DNA of 30,337 nt from the NCBI GenBank assembly GCA_019310865.1, contig JAFDDL010000001.1, positions 1 to 30,337 on the forward strand, in the 5' to 3' direction. The notes beneath the pieces were generated by a model. The model searched no databases, had not been told where the DNA came from, and saw nothing but the letters and a program-made list of their open reading frames with translations. Origin of the DNA: Deltaproteobacteria bacterium. Its GTDB lineage: Bacteria > Desulfobacterota > Desulfobacteria > Desulfobacterales > JAFDDL01. A program made the position numbers and the translations under genes. This document shows, in pieces, positions 7,564-16,426 of the stretch (the stretch's first letter is position 1; each line of letters begins with the position of its first letter).

Positions 7564-8112
7564 ATGAAAAGAAAAATGAATACTCGGAAAGCCCTTTTGC
7601 CTGTTCTTGTTGTTGCAATTTTTACCCTGATTCTGGCTGGTTGCGCTATTTCCGGTAAGCACTCAAAGGGGGATAACGCTGCGGCTGATCAACCGGCAGT
7701 GGAAAAAGCAAAGAAAGAACATCCGGCTGAACACCCCAAGTCTGATCATCCGGAAAAGGAGCATTCATCAGAGCACCCAAAGGCCGAGCACCCGACGTCA
7801 GAGCAATCGGCAGAGCACTCGGCGGACCATCCGAAGTCGGAATCTCCAGCCGACCCCCCCAAATCTGATCATCCGGAAAAGGCGCATGCATCAGAGCACC
7901 CAAAGGCCGAGCACCCGAAGGCAGAGCAATCGATAGAAAAGCCGGTGGACCACCCGGAGTCGGAACCTTCAGCCGAACACTCCAAATCTGACCATCCGGA
8001 AAAGGCGCATGCATCAGAGCACCCAAAGGCCGAGCACCCGACGTCAGAGCAATCGGCAGAAAAGCCGGCGGATCATCCGAAGTCGGAACATCCAGCCGAC
8101 CACCCGAAATAG
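7564..8112 (+). CDS. Repeat-containing His/Pro/Glu-rich lipoprotein
   Basis: The 182-residue protein begins with a basic N-terminus, a hydrophobic stretch and the lipobox LAGC (Cys27), so it should be lipidated and anchored on the outer face of a membrane. After a short linker, residues 60-182 are three tandem copies of a 41-residue unit built from SDHPEK, EHPKAEHP, EQS.E and DHPKSE blocks. About one residue in eight is His, evenly spaced and separated by Pro and Glu, which suggests an extended polypeptide able to bind metal ions. There is no known enzymatic domain. ATG 7564 is chosen because AAAGGAGAG lies 6-10 bp upstream and it gives a proper signal peptide; the ATG at 7498 does not. A transglutaminase-like lipoprotein follows 7 bp later. 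Function is unknown. Confidence 0.8.
   Translation: MKRKMNTRKALLPVLVVAIFTLILAGCAISGKHSKGDNAAADQPAVEKAKKEHPAEHPKSDHPEKEHSSEHPKAEHPTSEQSAEHSADHPKSESPADPPKSDHPEKAHASEHPKAEHPKAEQSIEKPVDHPESEPSAEHSKSDHPEKAHASEHPKAEHPTSEQSAEKPADHPKSEHPADHPK
7741..8109 (+). repeat. Three in-frame 123-bp tandem repeats
   Basis: Copies start at 7741, 7864 and 7987, each 123 bp (41 codons), and the array ends directly at the stop codon. Copies 2 and 3 are nearly identical at their beginning (GACCATCCGGAAAAGGCGCA region), while copy 1 and the later half of each unit have diverged. In-frame tandem DNA of this size commonly changes copy number by slippage or recombination. Confidence 0.93.
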
Positions 8113-8119
8113 TGAAATC

Positions 8120-9532
8120 ATGATGACCTTATTTATGATTCACAACATATTGCGGCTTGGGAAATGGTTTTTTTTTAATTGGAAAAAGCTTGCGCCGGCA
8201 GCAGTTGTGGTATCCTTTGTCCTGGCCGGCTGTGGGGGGGCGCGGGTGCATAGCGCACTTGAGCCCGTGCCCTCAGTTGTGACCGCCGACATACAGGCCG
8301 GCATCGAAAAGCATGTCCAGGAGCAGAGCCGGTTGGGCGGGGGATATTTCGTGCTTCCTTTCAGCAATAAGGATTTGCGGTTAAAGTTGGTCCGTGTGCA
8401 TGTCGAATACCTGGCGAACCTGGGCCCCCGTTATCATTTCGCCTGCGTGGATCTGGCAGACACAGATGGAGATGTGTATGACGTTGATTTTTTCCTCAAG
8501 GGTGATCCTGGCGACATGACCGTTACCGAAACGACGGTTCACAAGATCAACGGCCAACCGCTCTATACATGGGCGCAGAAACCGGATCACACCTGGCATC
8601 GTGTCCCTGTCGATGATGCATCTCAACACCTTCTGGGTGTGATTACCGGTCAGGACGTGTTTCAGTTTTTATATCGGGCCACTCTACCGGAAATAACCGA
8701 AAATGCCCGCATGTGGATCCCCCTGGCGGTTTCGGATGCGTTTCAAACTGTCCGGATAAATTCCATTCGCGCGCCTGGGAAACAGGTCACCCTGAATGAA
8801 CGCAACCATGGCAACAAGGTCCTTTTTCTAGAACTCGCCCCGCAAGACAGCAACAAGGTTGTCGAAATTCGCTATCAGGTACAGCGCATTGAGAAGTCAG
8901 CGTATGCCGAAGACGGATCCGATCTTGAGAAATACCTCAAAGCGGATCGGCTGGTGCCGGTTAATGAGGAATTTCGGAAAATTGCCGGAGATGTTCTGGA
9001 AGGAAAGAAAGGCGACCTGGTTCGTGCCCGCGCCCTCTACGATCATGTAATCGATCGCATGTGCTACAAGAAGTATGGCAAGGGCTGGGGCAAGGGCGAT
9101 GCCGTGTATGCCTGTGACATCAGGGCAGGCAACTGTACGGATTTTCACTCCTATTTCATTGCACTTTCAAGGGCCGCAGGGATTCCCGCACGGTTTGCCA
9201 TTGGTGCGGGGATTCCTTCGGCGCGCGATGAGGGGGGAATCAGCGGCTATCATTGCTGGGCCGAGTTCCATGCAGAAGGTAAGTGGTGGCCTGTCGATAT
9301 CAGCGAGGGAGACAAATATTCGAGCCTGGCAACCTATTACTTTGGCCACCATCCTGCCAACCGCATCGAATTGAGCCGTGGTCGGGACCTGCTGCTTGAA
9401 CCGGGGCCGGCCTTGGGTGCGATCAATTTTTTTGCTTACCCCATCTTCGAAATGGGCGGTGAATCGATCAAGCTGAAGGTCAGTTTCTCATTCATCCGAG
9501 ACAGGGAATCTACGAAACTGTCAAGCAATTAG
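8120..9532 (+). CDS. Transglutaminase-like cysteine protease-fold lipoprotein
   Basis: The 470-residue protein has a hydrophobic N-terminal segment ending in the lipobox LAGC (Cys38). Its C-terminal part is a transglutaminase-core domain with the triad Cys339 (AGNCTDFHSYF), His378 (SGYHCWAEF) and Asp393 (WPVDISEGD), all in the expected order. The middle (about 90-260) resembles the beta-rich region preceding such domains in periplasmic members, with PxxIPLAVSDAFQTV-like content. Bacterial relatives cleave or cross-link peptides, but few have known substrates. The start at ATG 8120 (or 8123) gives the lipoprotein signal; a weak ribosome site suggests coupling to the preceding gene, 7 bp away. 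The Lys/Glu-rich repeat neighbour is a conceivable substrate or partner, which is inference. Confidence 0.85.
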   Translation: MMTLFMIHNILRLGKWFFFNWKKLAPAAVVVSFVLAGCGGARVHSALEPVPSVVTADIQAGIEKHVQEQSRLGGGYFVLPFSNKDLRLKLVRVHVEYLANLGPRYHFACVDLADTDGDVYDVDFFLKGDPGDMTVTETTVHKINGQPLYTWAQKPDHTWHRVPVDDASQHLLGVITGQDVFQFLYRATLPEITENARMWIPLAVSDAFQTVRINSIRAPGKQVTLNERNHGNKVLFLELAPQDSNKVVEIRYQVQRIEKSAYAEDGSDLEKYLKADRLVPVNEEFRKIAGDVLEGKKGDLVRARALYDHVIDRMCYKKYGKGWGKGDAVYACDIRAGNCTDFHSYFIALSRAAGIPARFAIGAGIPSARDEGGISGYHCWAEFHAEGKWWPVDISEGDKYSSLATYYFGHHPANRIELSRGRDLLLEPGPALGAINFFAYPIFEMGGESIKLKVSFSFIRDRESTKLSSN

Positions 9533-9610
9533 CTCGCTTCTTTCTCATCTTCGTGCTAGGGCTTGTCCTTATTGCGCAGGAAATTGCGATGAACCACCGA
9601 AAACCGAAAG

Positions 9611-9648
9611 ACCATTGCATATAAGCATGCAATGGTCCTGGTTTTTTA
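9611..9648 (+). terminator. Rho-independent terminator after the transglutaminase-like gene
   Basis: A perfect 10-bp stem ACCATTGCAT / ATGCAATGGT with a 6-nt loop (9611-9636) is followed, after CCTGG, by TTTTTT on the plus strand. It lies about 80 bp past the stop at 9532. It also lies just downstream of tRNA-His on the other strand and could act in both directions, though the minus-strand T-run is weaker. Confidence 0.75.
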
Positions 9649-9725
9649 TGGGGTGAGTGATGGGACTTGAACCCACGACCACTTGGGCCACAACCAAGTG
9701 CTCTACCACCTGAGCTACACCCACC
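9649..9725 (-). tRNA. tRNA-His (anticodon GTG)
   Basis: The minus strand folds into a cloverleaf with acceptor GTGGGTG / CACTCAC, an anticodon stem CTTGG / CCAAG around loop TTGTGGC (anticodon GTG, His), and T-arm GTGGGTTCAAGTCCCAT. The encoded G at position -1 (9725) faces discriminator C73 (9652), the identity pair of bacterial tRNA-His. CCA is encoded at 9649-9651. Confidence 0.95.
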
Positions 9726-9955
9726 ATATGTAAGGTTACTCCACTAACAGACTGGTTATGTAATTTCAAGCAAAATTTTAGAGGCTTTTATCGCGGTGGA
9801 CATAAGCGGCTTCCCGATGGACCCGTGGTGCGTTTAATGGACCGGATTTAGTTGCAATACAGCCGGTTGCGCCAAACTGGGTGTTGAGACCCCACCGGCC
9901 TTGTGATATAGGGGAGGGCGGGTAACGAATTTAAAACTTTCATTGGGTTAAATTT

Positions 9956-10129
9956 ATGAGCGGAATATGGGTATTGGTTCTGAGGGCCATTCTGGGGATC
10001 GTGTTTGCGGTGGTTATTTCGCGATTTTTCTTTCCCCGGGCGAGCCTGGTGTATGTTGTCGGGCTCGGGCTTATCCTGGTTGCTCTGGCGTATCTGGCTG
10101 AATATTTACGGAACAGAAAGTCTCGCTGA
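9956..10129 (+). CDS. Small membrane protein (57 residues)
   Basis: The frame reads MSGIWVLVLRAILGIVFAVV and then ISRFFFPRASLVYVVGLGLI LVALAYLAEYLRNRKSR. That is two predicted transmembrane helices joined by a short positively charged loop, with a basic cytoplasmic tail. The sequence is too regular to be chance, and it ends 15 bp before selB, so the two are probably co-transcribed. I recognise no family. No strong ribosome site precedes ATG 9956. A link to selenoprotein synthesis is not implied by anything except position. Confidence 0.6.
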   Translation: MSGIWVLVLRAILGIVFAVVISRFFFPRASLVYVVGLGLILVALAYLAEYLRNRKSR

Positions 10130-10144
10130 AAAGGTAAAGTCGTA

Positions 10145-12061
10145 GTGAAACAGATTATCCTTGGCACCGCCGGCCATATTGATCATGGGAAAACCAGCCT
10201 GATTAAGGCGGTCACCGGCATTAACACGGATCGCCTCAAGGAGGAGCAGGCCCGGGGAATTACCATCGAGCTGGGGTTTGCGTCCATGGTGCTGCCCAGT
10301 GGTCAGCCCTTGGGTATTGTGGATGTGCCGGGGCACGAAAAATTTGTCAAAACCATGGTGGCCGGTGCCACCGGAATCGATATGGTGGCCATGGTGATTG
10401 CCGCCGATGAGGGGGTTATGCCCCAGACCCGGGAGCACATGGAGATCTGCACCTTGCTGGGTATTCGTCATGGTGTGGTGGTGCTGACAAAGGTGGATCT
10501 GGTGGATGAGGAATGGCTGGCCCTGGTGACCGATGATGTCGAGAATTTTACGGCAGGGACTTTTCTCGCTGATGCACCGGTGATACCGGTATCATCGGCC
10601 ACCGGTGAGGGGCTTGAGGCGTTCACGGCGGCCTTGGATGAACTGAGTATTCAGGTTCCGGCGCATTCCGACTCGGGGTTGTTTCGCCTTCCCATCGACC
10701 GGGTGTTTACCATGAAGGGATTTGGAACGGTGATTACCGGGACGATCGTTTCCGGCAAAATGGGTGTGGGCGAATCGGTGATGATATATCCCGCAGGCGC
10801 GGTTTCCAAGGTCCGGGGCATTCAGGTCCACAACCGTTCGGTGGAGCAGGCCGAAGCGGGCCGGCGCACCGCCATCAATTTCCAGGGCCTGGAAAAAACG
10901 GCCATTGAACGCGGTGGGGTGGTGGCGAGGCCCGGGACACTGGTTTCCAGTTACATGATCGATGTTGAGCTGACCTTTCTGGAAAGCAACCAAAAGCCGC
11001 TCAAATCCCGGACGCGGATTCGGTTTCATACGGGCACCAGCGAGGTGATGGGAAAGGTGGTTGTGCTGGGACTCGAACAGGTGCTGCCCGGCGATACGGT
11101 GGCGGCACAGCTTCGGCTCGAGACGCCTGTGGGGCTGGTAAAGGACGATCGGTTCGTCCTGCGCAGTTATTCACCGGTGCGGACCATTGGCGGCGGGCGG
11201 ATCCTGAATCCCATCGCCTCCAAGCACAAGCGACTGACACCGGAAGCCGTTGGGGAAATTGCGCACCTGGCCCAACAGGAACCTGCCGAGGTGATCGCCT
11301 ACCATGGCCGGGAGAGCCGGTATCGGGGGGTGTCGCTTACCGAGCTTCTGGTGATGACCAATCTAACAGAAAAACGGCTTGATCGCGGTCTTCAGGCATT
11401 GCTTTCCAACCGGGCCCTGGTGTGCACCGACAAGGAAAACCGGCGTTACCACCACCGGGACATTCTGGGAACACTCCAAGCCTTTATGACCGAGGGGCTT
11501 CAGGATTATCATGAGGCAAATCCCTTGAAGCCCGGCATGGCCAAGGAAGAGCTTCGATCCAAGATGCCCCAACCGGTTACCGACAAGCTGTTTCACATAT
11601 CGCTCAATGAGCTTGTGCGAAACAAGACCGTGGTTGTCGAAGGAGAGATGATACGCAATGCATCGCATCAAGTCCGATTGGGGGCAGACCAGGTAGACGC
11701 CAGGGAAAAGATCCTGACTACTTACCGTAAAAGCGGCCTGACACCGCCGTACGTAAAGGACGTGGTCAAATCCCTGGGCCTGGCAGCCGACCAGGTCAAA
11801 GATGTGCTGATGCTGCTGGTGGGCGATGGGCAGCTTGCCAAGGTAAAAGAGGAGCTTTATTTCTGTGCTCGGGCGGTCCATGAACTCGAGGAGAGACTGG
11901 TCGAGTTTTTGGAGGCACATGAAGAGATCGGCATGCCCCAGTTCAAGGAATTGACACGGATTTCCCGGAAATACTCGGTGCCGCTCATGGAATATTTTGA
12001 TTCCCAGCATGTGACACTGCGAATCGGTGATATTCGAAAGCTCAGAAAGAAGCGAACGTGA
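10145..12061 (+). CDS. selB: Selenocysteine-specific translation elongation factor SelB
   Basis: SelB delivers Sec-tRNA(Sec) to ribosomes pausing at UGA codons next to a SECIS hairpin. The 638-residue protein has an N-terminal GTPase domain: G1 GHIDHGKT (10-17), the switch-I block [21 protein letters not shown]3 DVPGH and G4 TKVD. EF-Tu-like barrel domains follow, and then C-terminal winged helices (about 380-638) that bind SECIS RNA. The SelB-specific [16 protein letters not shown] phrase and the length separate it from EF-Tu. The start is GTG 10145, preceded by an AAAGGTAAAG ribosome site. No selA, selC or selenoprotein gene is seen in the window, so the UGA-containing targets lie elsewhere. 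Confidence 0.96.
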   Translation: MKQIILGTAGHIDHGKTSLIKAVTGINTDRLKEEQARGITIELGFASMVLPSGQPLGIVDVPGHEKFVKTMVAGATGIDMVAMVIAADEGVMPQTREHMEICTLLGIRHGVVVLTKVDLVDEEWLALVTDDVENFTAGTFLADAPVIPVSSATGEGLEAFTAALDELSIQVPAHSDSGLFRLPIDRVFTMKGFGTVITGTIVSGKMGVGESVMIYPAGAVSKVRGIQVHNRSVEQAEAGRRTAINFQGLEKTAIERGGVVARPGTLVSSYMIDVELTFLESNQKPLKSRTRIRFHTGTSEVMGKVVVLGLEQVLPGDTVAAQLRLETPVGLVKDDRFVLRSYSPVRTIGGGRILNPIASKHKRLTPEAVGEIAHLAQQEPAEVIAYHGRESRYRGVSLTELLVMTNLTEKRLDRGLQALLSNRALVCTDKENRRYHHRDILGTLQAFMTEGLQDYHEANPLKPGMAKEELRSKMPQPVTDKLFHISLNELVRNKTVVVEGEMIRNASHQVRLGADQVDAREKILTTYRKSGLTPPYVKDVVKSLGLAADQVKDVLMLLVGDGQLAKVKEELYFCARAVHELEERLVEFLEAHEEIGMPQFKELTRISRKYSVPLMEYFDSQHVTLRIGDIRKLRKKRT

Positions 12062-12148
12062 AATTTTTGGTTCATTTTCCGGATAGTTTTGATATGTTGT
12101 CCTAAAACCGTGAACGATTCTGTAAGCGGGGATGATCAGGGGGGATAA

Positions 12149-13420
12149 ATGGAGCAATTTAAAAGCTTTGCCGTAAAACGAATGGGCGCCGGGATCGTGG
12201 CTGCCGGGATTGCTTTGTGGGCGGTCTGGTATGTAATCAATTTATTTGATTCGCCCCGGCCGGATCATCCTGAACGCCTGGATCCGTTCGTAAAAAGCCG
12301 GCCCGTGGCTTCCGATGAACATTCCCCGGCGGCAGACGCCCAGAATTGGGATGACCATTGGCCACCCGATGAGGTGCCCTTGCCGGAGGGCGTATCCCGT
12401 GAAATGGAGTTGAGCGCCGCCGATCTTTTGGAACTTGATGCCTCCCCCGAAGAAGACTCCCGTACAGACGATTCCCACGCGCCGAAGATTCAAGAATCGG
12501 ATCATTCGGTCTCGGACGATCCCGGCGCACAGCACACCGCGCATGATCCGGCCGTGCAAACACCGGAACATAACATGCCTTCGTCAGTGGCGGAACCGAC
12601 CGAGCATGATGCACATGGCAAGACACCATCGGCACATGGGGTGCATGGTGCACCGCCTGCTGTGGACCTGCCCCGGGGCGTTGCCTTTGTGGATGCAACA
12701 ATCAAACCCATCGAATATGAGATTACAGAGCGGTTTTACGGCTGGCGGCCTAATGATATTATTGAGTTTACCGACAATGTGAACAATTTTCAGCTGGGGG
12801 TTCTGGAAGTCACGCGAAGAACGACGGTGAACCTGACGGAACGGATTTCGAGAACCGGCACCACTGCCGCATTCAACAATAACCTTCAAAACGCCATGAA
12901 CTGGTTAATGGTCAAAGCCGACAGTTACTGGTTCCCATCGGCGGAAAGAAAATACAAGGCGGCCCTGGGCGAGCTTCGCAAGTACAAAGAGAAGCTGTTC
13001 AAAGGCCAGGCGTCCTTTTATAACCGGACCGACAATGTTATTCCCCTTCTCTTATCGTATGAAAGCCTGCTGGGAAGCTGCGAGGAAAACCTGGTCAAGA
13101 CCAAGGAAAAGGATGGCGAAGCGATCAGTTTTTACATTTCCGACGACTATTTTTACTATGCCAAGGGCGTAGCCGGCGCTATGGGGACGATCCTGGAAGC
13201 GGTTCTGGTCGATTTCGGCGACACCATCGATAGCCGCCGAGGGCTCGAGGTGCTTCACCATGCCATCGAGTCGTGCCACCATGCCACGGAGATCGAGCCG
13301 TGGATCATTTTTAACAGCGATCCGAGCAGCGTCTGGGCCAATCACCGGGCCAATATGGCCGCGCCCATCAGTCATGCCCGGTTTTACATTAGTGTACTAA
13401 TTAAAGCGCTTTCTACTTAG
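12149..13420 (+). CDS. DUF2333-like single-pass membrane protein
   Basis: The 423-residue protein has an N-terminal transmembrane helix (about 11-32, VAAGIALWAVWYVINLF) with a basic short cytoplasmic end. A low-complexity acidic, His- and Pro-rich linker (about 35-175) follows, and then a helical globular domain of about 240 residues beginning at ITERFYGWRPNDIIEFTDN. The conserved-looking YGWRPND, FQLGVLEVTRRT and NWLMVKADSYWFPSAE phrases remind me of DUF2333, a family of unknown function. I recalled this from memory and have not checked it. A strong GGGGGGA ribosome site precedes ATG 12149. The globular part would lie in the periplasm. Nothing in the sequence indicates an enzyme. Confidence 0.7.
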   Translation: MEQFKSFAVKRMGAGIVAAGIALWAVWYVINLFDSPRPDHPERLDPFVKSRPVASDEHSPAADAQNWDDHWPPDEVPLPEGVSREMELSAADLLELDASPEEDSRTDDSHAPKIQESDHSVSDDPGAQHTAHDPAVQTPEHNMPSSVAEPTEHDAHGKTPSAHGVHGAPPAVDLPRGVAFVDATIKPIEYEITERFYGWRPNDIIEFTDNVNNFQLGVLEVTRRTTVNLTERISRTGTTAAFNNNLQNAMNWLMVKADSYWFPSAERKYKAALGELRKYKEKLFKGQASFYNRTDNVIPLLLSYESLLGSCEENLVKTKEKDGEAISFYISDDYFYYAKGVAGAMGTILEAVLVDFGDTIDSRRGLEVLHHAIESCHHATEIEPWIIFNSDPSSVWANHRANMAAPISHARFYISVLIKALST

Positions 13421-13527
13421 GGCCGATACGTTTGCCTTTATGCCCGGAGATGAAAAGGGTTTATTGAAAAATAATAATTAGCTTGCTTTGTGTTTTGAAT
13501 GAGTATTCACCAAGAAAGGGGGCATAA

Positions 13528-13686
13528 TTGGCAAGATCAAATTTTAAATTCCAAAAACGCCAGAAAGAATTGAAAAGGAAAAAAAAGAAAGAAGAAAAAA
13601 GACAAGCCAAATTGGATAAAAAACCCATAAACCCCGAAGAAGATCCGAATCGTATTCCGGATGATGATGAGCTGACAGAATCATAG
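13528..13686 (+). CDS. Small, strongly basic-then-acidic conserved-type protein
   Basis: Translation from TTG 13528 gives 52 residues. MARSNFKFQKRQKELKRKKK and KEEKRQAKLDKK make a lysine/arginine-rich helix, followed by an acidic tail (NPEEDPNRIPDDDELTES). GAAAGGGGG lies about 7 bp upstream, which is why I chose the TTG. I recall similar short proteins in other deltaproteobacterial genomes, but no function is known to me. The charge pattern would suit RNA or ribosome binding. It stands alone between the DUF2333-like gene and a repeat element. Confidence 0.6.
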   Translation: MARSNFKFQKRQKELKRKKKKEEKRQAKLDKKPINPEEDPNRIPDDDELTES

Positions 13687-13736
13687 TATTGCTATGGATA
13701 TTTTTTCCATTTTTAGGCCAATGTCATTAACTTAAG

Positions 13737-13959
13737 GTATCCATTCAGGGACTCCATACTCATAAGCGAAAACTTAACACACACAGGGGTGGCATGGACA
13801 AACTTGTTTGTCCGTGTGCTTTTGGTATGACCAGACTTGTCTGCCCGGGCGCTTTTTTCACGGACAAACAAGTTTGTCCATGCCACCCACAACTACCGAC
13901 GTGAAAATCGCAAATCGTTAAGTTAGCGCATATGGGGTCTATACCCTCTGAATGGATAC
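13737..13959. repeat. 223-bp nested inverted-repeat element (MITE/REP-like)
   Basis: The ends are 12-bp inverted repeats (GTATCCATTCAG at 13737-13748 and CTGAATGGATAC at 13948-13959). Inside is a perfect 30-bp inverted repeat (13787-13816 with 13859-13888). Each arm contains its own palindrome GGACAAACTTGTTTGTCC. The loop carries a third, degenerate version (CCAGACTTGTCTG, about 13830-13842). There is no coding capacity. The right end lies 4 bp from the hemW stop codon, so the element may also end that transcript. Confidence 0.85.
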
Positions 13960-13963
13960 AAAT

Positions 13964-15097
13964 TTAGTCTATTTCGGTAACAAAGCGCGTACAGATATGA
14001 TCATGAAACAACATTCCTCGCGGCGTCAGGCCGAAACGGCCGTTTCGCTCCGATAGGAATTTCTCTGCCGACAGGCCTTCGATAATTCCGAAGAATTTTT
14101 CCTGAAATGCTTCACTGTATTCCTGCTCAAACGCATCGAGTAAAATCCCGTCCGTCTGTCGAAGTCCCAGGTAAATGGTTTCCATCATTCGTTGGGATCT
14201 CGTGAGGATTTCGCGCTGGTCGACCGGTGATCGGCCGGTTTCCATCCGATGAATATAATTCACCAGATCCGCAGTGTTCCAGCGCCGTTCCGGGCTGATG
14301 AAGCTGTGCGCCGACGGGCCGAAACCCAGGTAGGGAATATGGCGCCAGTATTTGGTGTTGTGCCGGGATCGATGGGCCGGCCGGCGGGCGAAATTGGAGA
14401 TTTCGTAATGATCATATCCGGCGTCTGTCAAGACCCGGTCGGTCATCAGAAACAGGTTTGCGGTGGCATCGTCGTTCAGGGGGATTACCCGGCCGACTTG
14501 CTGCAGCCGGCCCAGCGGGGTCTGCGGTTCGTAGGTGAGCAGGTAGCATGATAGATGCTCAGGAGCGTGGGAGAGGGCCCGGGTAAGGTCTTGTTTCCAG
14601 TCGCTCCGGGTCTGCGCCGGCAGACCGTAGATCAGGTCAAGGCCGATATTATCAAAGCCTGCGCGGCCGGCCCACTGAATCGCCTGGGCGGCCTGGTCGC
14701 CTGAGTGAATTCGGCCAAGAAAGGATAGATGGGCGTCTTGAAATGATTGAATCCCGATATTGAGACGGTTGACGCCGGCTGCCCGGCAAGCGGTAAAACC
14801 CTCCCGGTCGAGTGTTCCCGGATTGACCTCCAGGGTGATCTCGGCGTTGGGCGGCAGGGAAAAGATATCGGCCGCGGTGTCGATGAGGGACTGAATATCA
14901 CCGGGGGAAAGCAGGGACGGGGTTCCGCCGCCCAGGTAGAGGGTGTCTGCCGGTATGGGCGGGACCTGCCGGAGCTCTGCCAGAACGGATTGGACATAGG
15001 CTGCTTGGCGCGTTAGATCCGTCTGAGAGTAAAAGTCGCAGTACCGGCATTTTTCCACGCAGAAAGGAACATGGATATAGATACCGGCAGCTTCCAT
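13964..15097 (-). CDS. hemW: HemW-type radical SAM protein (heme chaperone, HemN-related)
   Basis: The 377-residue protein starts MEAAGIYIHVPF and carries the radical-SAM cluster motif C13-x3-C17-x2-C20 followed by DF. Next come LYLGGGTPSLL, the LEVNPGT SAM-binding strand, NIGIQSF and LIYGLPAQT. The HNTKYW motif and short N-terminus mark HemW rather than the true coproporphyrinogen dehydrogenase HemN. HemW binds heme and supplies it to cytochromes such as respiratory nitrate reductase or bd oxidase. I chose ATG 15097 because the frame upstream of it overlaps thiC and is not conserved. The gene is the last of the riboswitch-controlled thi operon, 19 bp after thiC, and its heme role has no obvious link to thiamine. 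Confidence 0.9.
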   Translation of the reverse strand: MEAAGIYIHVPFCVEKCRYCDFYSQTDLTRQAAYVQSVLAELRQVPPIPADTLYLGGGTPSLLSPGDIQSLIDTAADIFSLPPNAEITLEVNPGTLDREGFTACRAAGVNRLNIGIQSFQDAHLSFLGRIHSGDQAAQAIQWAGRAGFDNIGLDLIYGLPAQTRSDWKQDLTRALSHAPEHLSCYLLTYEPQTPLGRLQQVGRVIPLNDDATANLFLMTDRVLTDAGYDHYEISNFARRPAHRSRHNTKYWRHIPYLGFGPSAHSFISPERRWNTADLVNYIHRMETGRSPVDQREILTRSQRMMETIYLGLRQTDGILLDAFEQEYSEAFQEKFFGIIEGLSAEKFLSERNGRFGLTPRGMLFHDHICTRFVTEID

Positions 15098-15116
15098 GGT
15101 CGGTTCAGTCCCTGTG

Positions 15117-16403
15117 TTATTTGCCTTCCAGCACCATTCGGCTTCGCTTGATGGCACAAAGGTCGCCGCACATGGTGCAGACTTCCTCGTCGATTGGCTT
15201 TGACGATTCGCGATATTCCCGGGCCTTTTCCGGATCCATGGCCAGGTCCAGCATCGCTTTCCAGTCCAGATTCTTTCGCGCTTCACTCATTTTATTGTCC
15301 CAGTCCATGGCGCCGGGAACGCCCTTTGCGATATCGGCGGCGTGCGCTGCGATGCGCGAGGCCACGATGCCTTCCTTCATATCCTTCAGGTCGGGCAAGC
15401 GCAGGTGTTCGGCCGGTGTAACATAGCACAGAAAGTCGGCGCCGGAGGCCGCTGCCAGGGCGCCGCCGATGGCCGAGGTGATGTGATCGTATCCGGGCGC
15501 CACATCCGTGACCAGGGGGCCTAAGACGTAAAACGGTGCGCCGTGGCACAACTTTTTTTCAAGTAGCATGTTGGCGGCCACTTCGTTTAGCGGCACGTGA
15601 CCCGGCCCTTCGATTATGATCTGGATGTCTTTTTCCCAGGCTTGTTTGGTGAGTTCTCCGAGAAAGATGAGTTCCTGGATCTGAGGGGCGTCCGTGGCGT
15701 CCTTGAGACTGCCGGGGCGCAGCCCGTCGCCCAGGCTCAAGGTGACGTCATACACCTGGCAGATGTCTAAAAGCCGGTCGAAGTATTCGTAGAAGGGGTT
15801 TTCCCGGTCATTATCCGCCATCCACTGTAGCAGTACCGATCCGCCCCGGCTCACCACGTGAAGCAGACGCGGATTTTTACGAATTCGCTCCACGGCCATT
15901 TGGTTGAGGCCGGCGTGGATGGTCATGAAGTCGACCCCGTCTTCGGCATGGTCGGTCACCACGTCGAAAAATTCATCCACGCTGATGTCACTGACGTTCT
16001 TATTGTAGCGGGCCACGGCGTCATAGACCGGCACGGTCCCGATGGGCACCGGGCTGATCTCGACGGTTTTGCGGCGAAAGGTCCGGGTGTCGCCAAAGGT
16101 GCTCAGATCCATGATGGCGTCGGTTTTCATGTCGATGGCCGTTTTCACTTTTTTCAGCTCCATGTCGAGGTTGCAGCAATCCTCGGACACGCCCAGGTTG
16201 ACGTTGATCTTGGTGGTCAATCCTGTGCCCACGGCCTTTGCCTTGAGGCTGTGGAGGTTTTTGTTGGCCGGAATGACGATTTTGCCGGCGGCCATCTGTT
16301 CCAGAAGTAAATCCCGTGAGATCGATTCTTCGTCCAGAACGGTTTCCATCTGGGGGGTGACGATGCCGTTTCGTGCTGCATTCATCTGGGTTGTATAGCT
16401 CAT
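15117..16403 (-). CDS. thiC: Phosphomethylpyrimidine synthase ThiC
   Basis: ThiC is a radical SAM enzyme converting 5-aminoimidazole ribotide to HMP phosphate, the pyrimidine half of thiamine. The 428-residue protein contains [12 protein letters not shown] and [10 protein letters not shown] blocks, [32 protein letters not shown] and [11 protein letters not shown], all strongly conserved in the family. The C-terminal iron-sulfur motif C-x2-C-x4-C is present as CTMCGDLC. The length is that of the short bacterial/archaeal form lacking the N-terminal extension of proteobacterial ThiC. It sits between thiE and hemW in one minus-strand operon. Confidence 0.97.
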   Translation of the reverse strand: MSYTTQMNAARNGIVTPQMETVLDEESISRDLLLEQMAAGKIVIPANKNLHSLKAKAVGTGLTTKINVNLGVSEDCCNLDMELKKVKTAIDMKTDAIMDLSTFGDTRTFRRKTVEISPVPIGTVPVYDAVARYNKNVSDISVDEFFDVVTDHAEDGVDFMTIHAGLNQMAVERIRKNPRLLHVVSRGGSVLLQWMADNDRENPFYEYFDRLLDICQVYDVTLSLGDGLRPGSLKDATDAPQIQELIFLGELTKQAWEKDIQIIIEGPGHVPLNEVAANMLLEKKLCHGAPFYVLGPLVTDVAPGYDHITSAIGGALAAASGADFLCYVTPAEHLRLPDLKDMKEGIVASRIAAHAADIAKGVPGAMDWDNKMSEARKNLDWKAMLDLAMDPEKAREYRESSKPIDEEVCTMCGDLCAIKRSRMVLEGK

Positions 16404-16426
16404 GGTATGGTCTCCTTCACAGCGTG

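Noticed and set aside
7741..8109. The 123-bp repeats considered as a CRISPR-like or non-coding satellite.
   Set aside because: The period is a multiple of three, the frame is open throughout with a lipoprotein signal, and the variation respects codons; it is coding.
9569..9769. Open frame on the minus strand at the tRNA-His locus.
   Set aside because: It reads through the tRNA gene and its terminator hairpin.
13681..13960. The palindromic cluster considered as a CRISPR array.
   Set aside because: The units are inverted, not direct, with no regular spacers and no cas genes nearby.
15098..15286. Longer N-terminus for the HemW reading frame, starting at 15286.
   Set aside because: The extra 63 residues lie inside thiC on the same strand and look like a shadow. 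ATG 15097 gives the canonical HemW start just before the radical-SAM motif.
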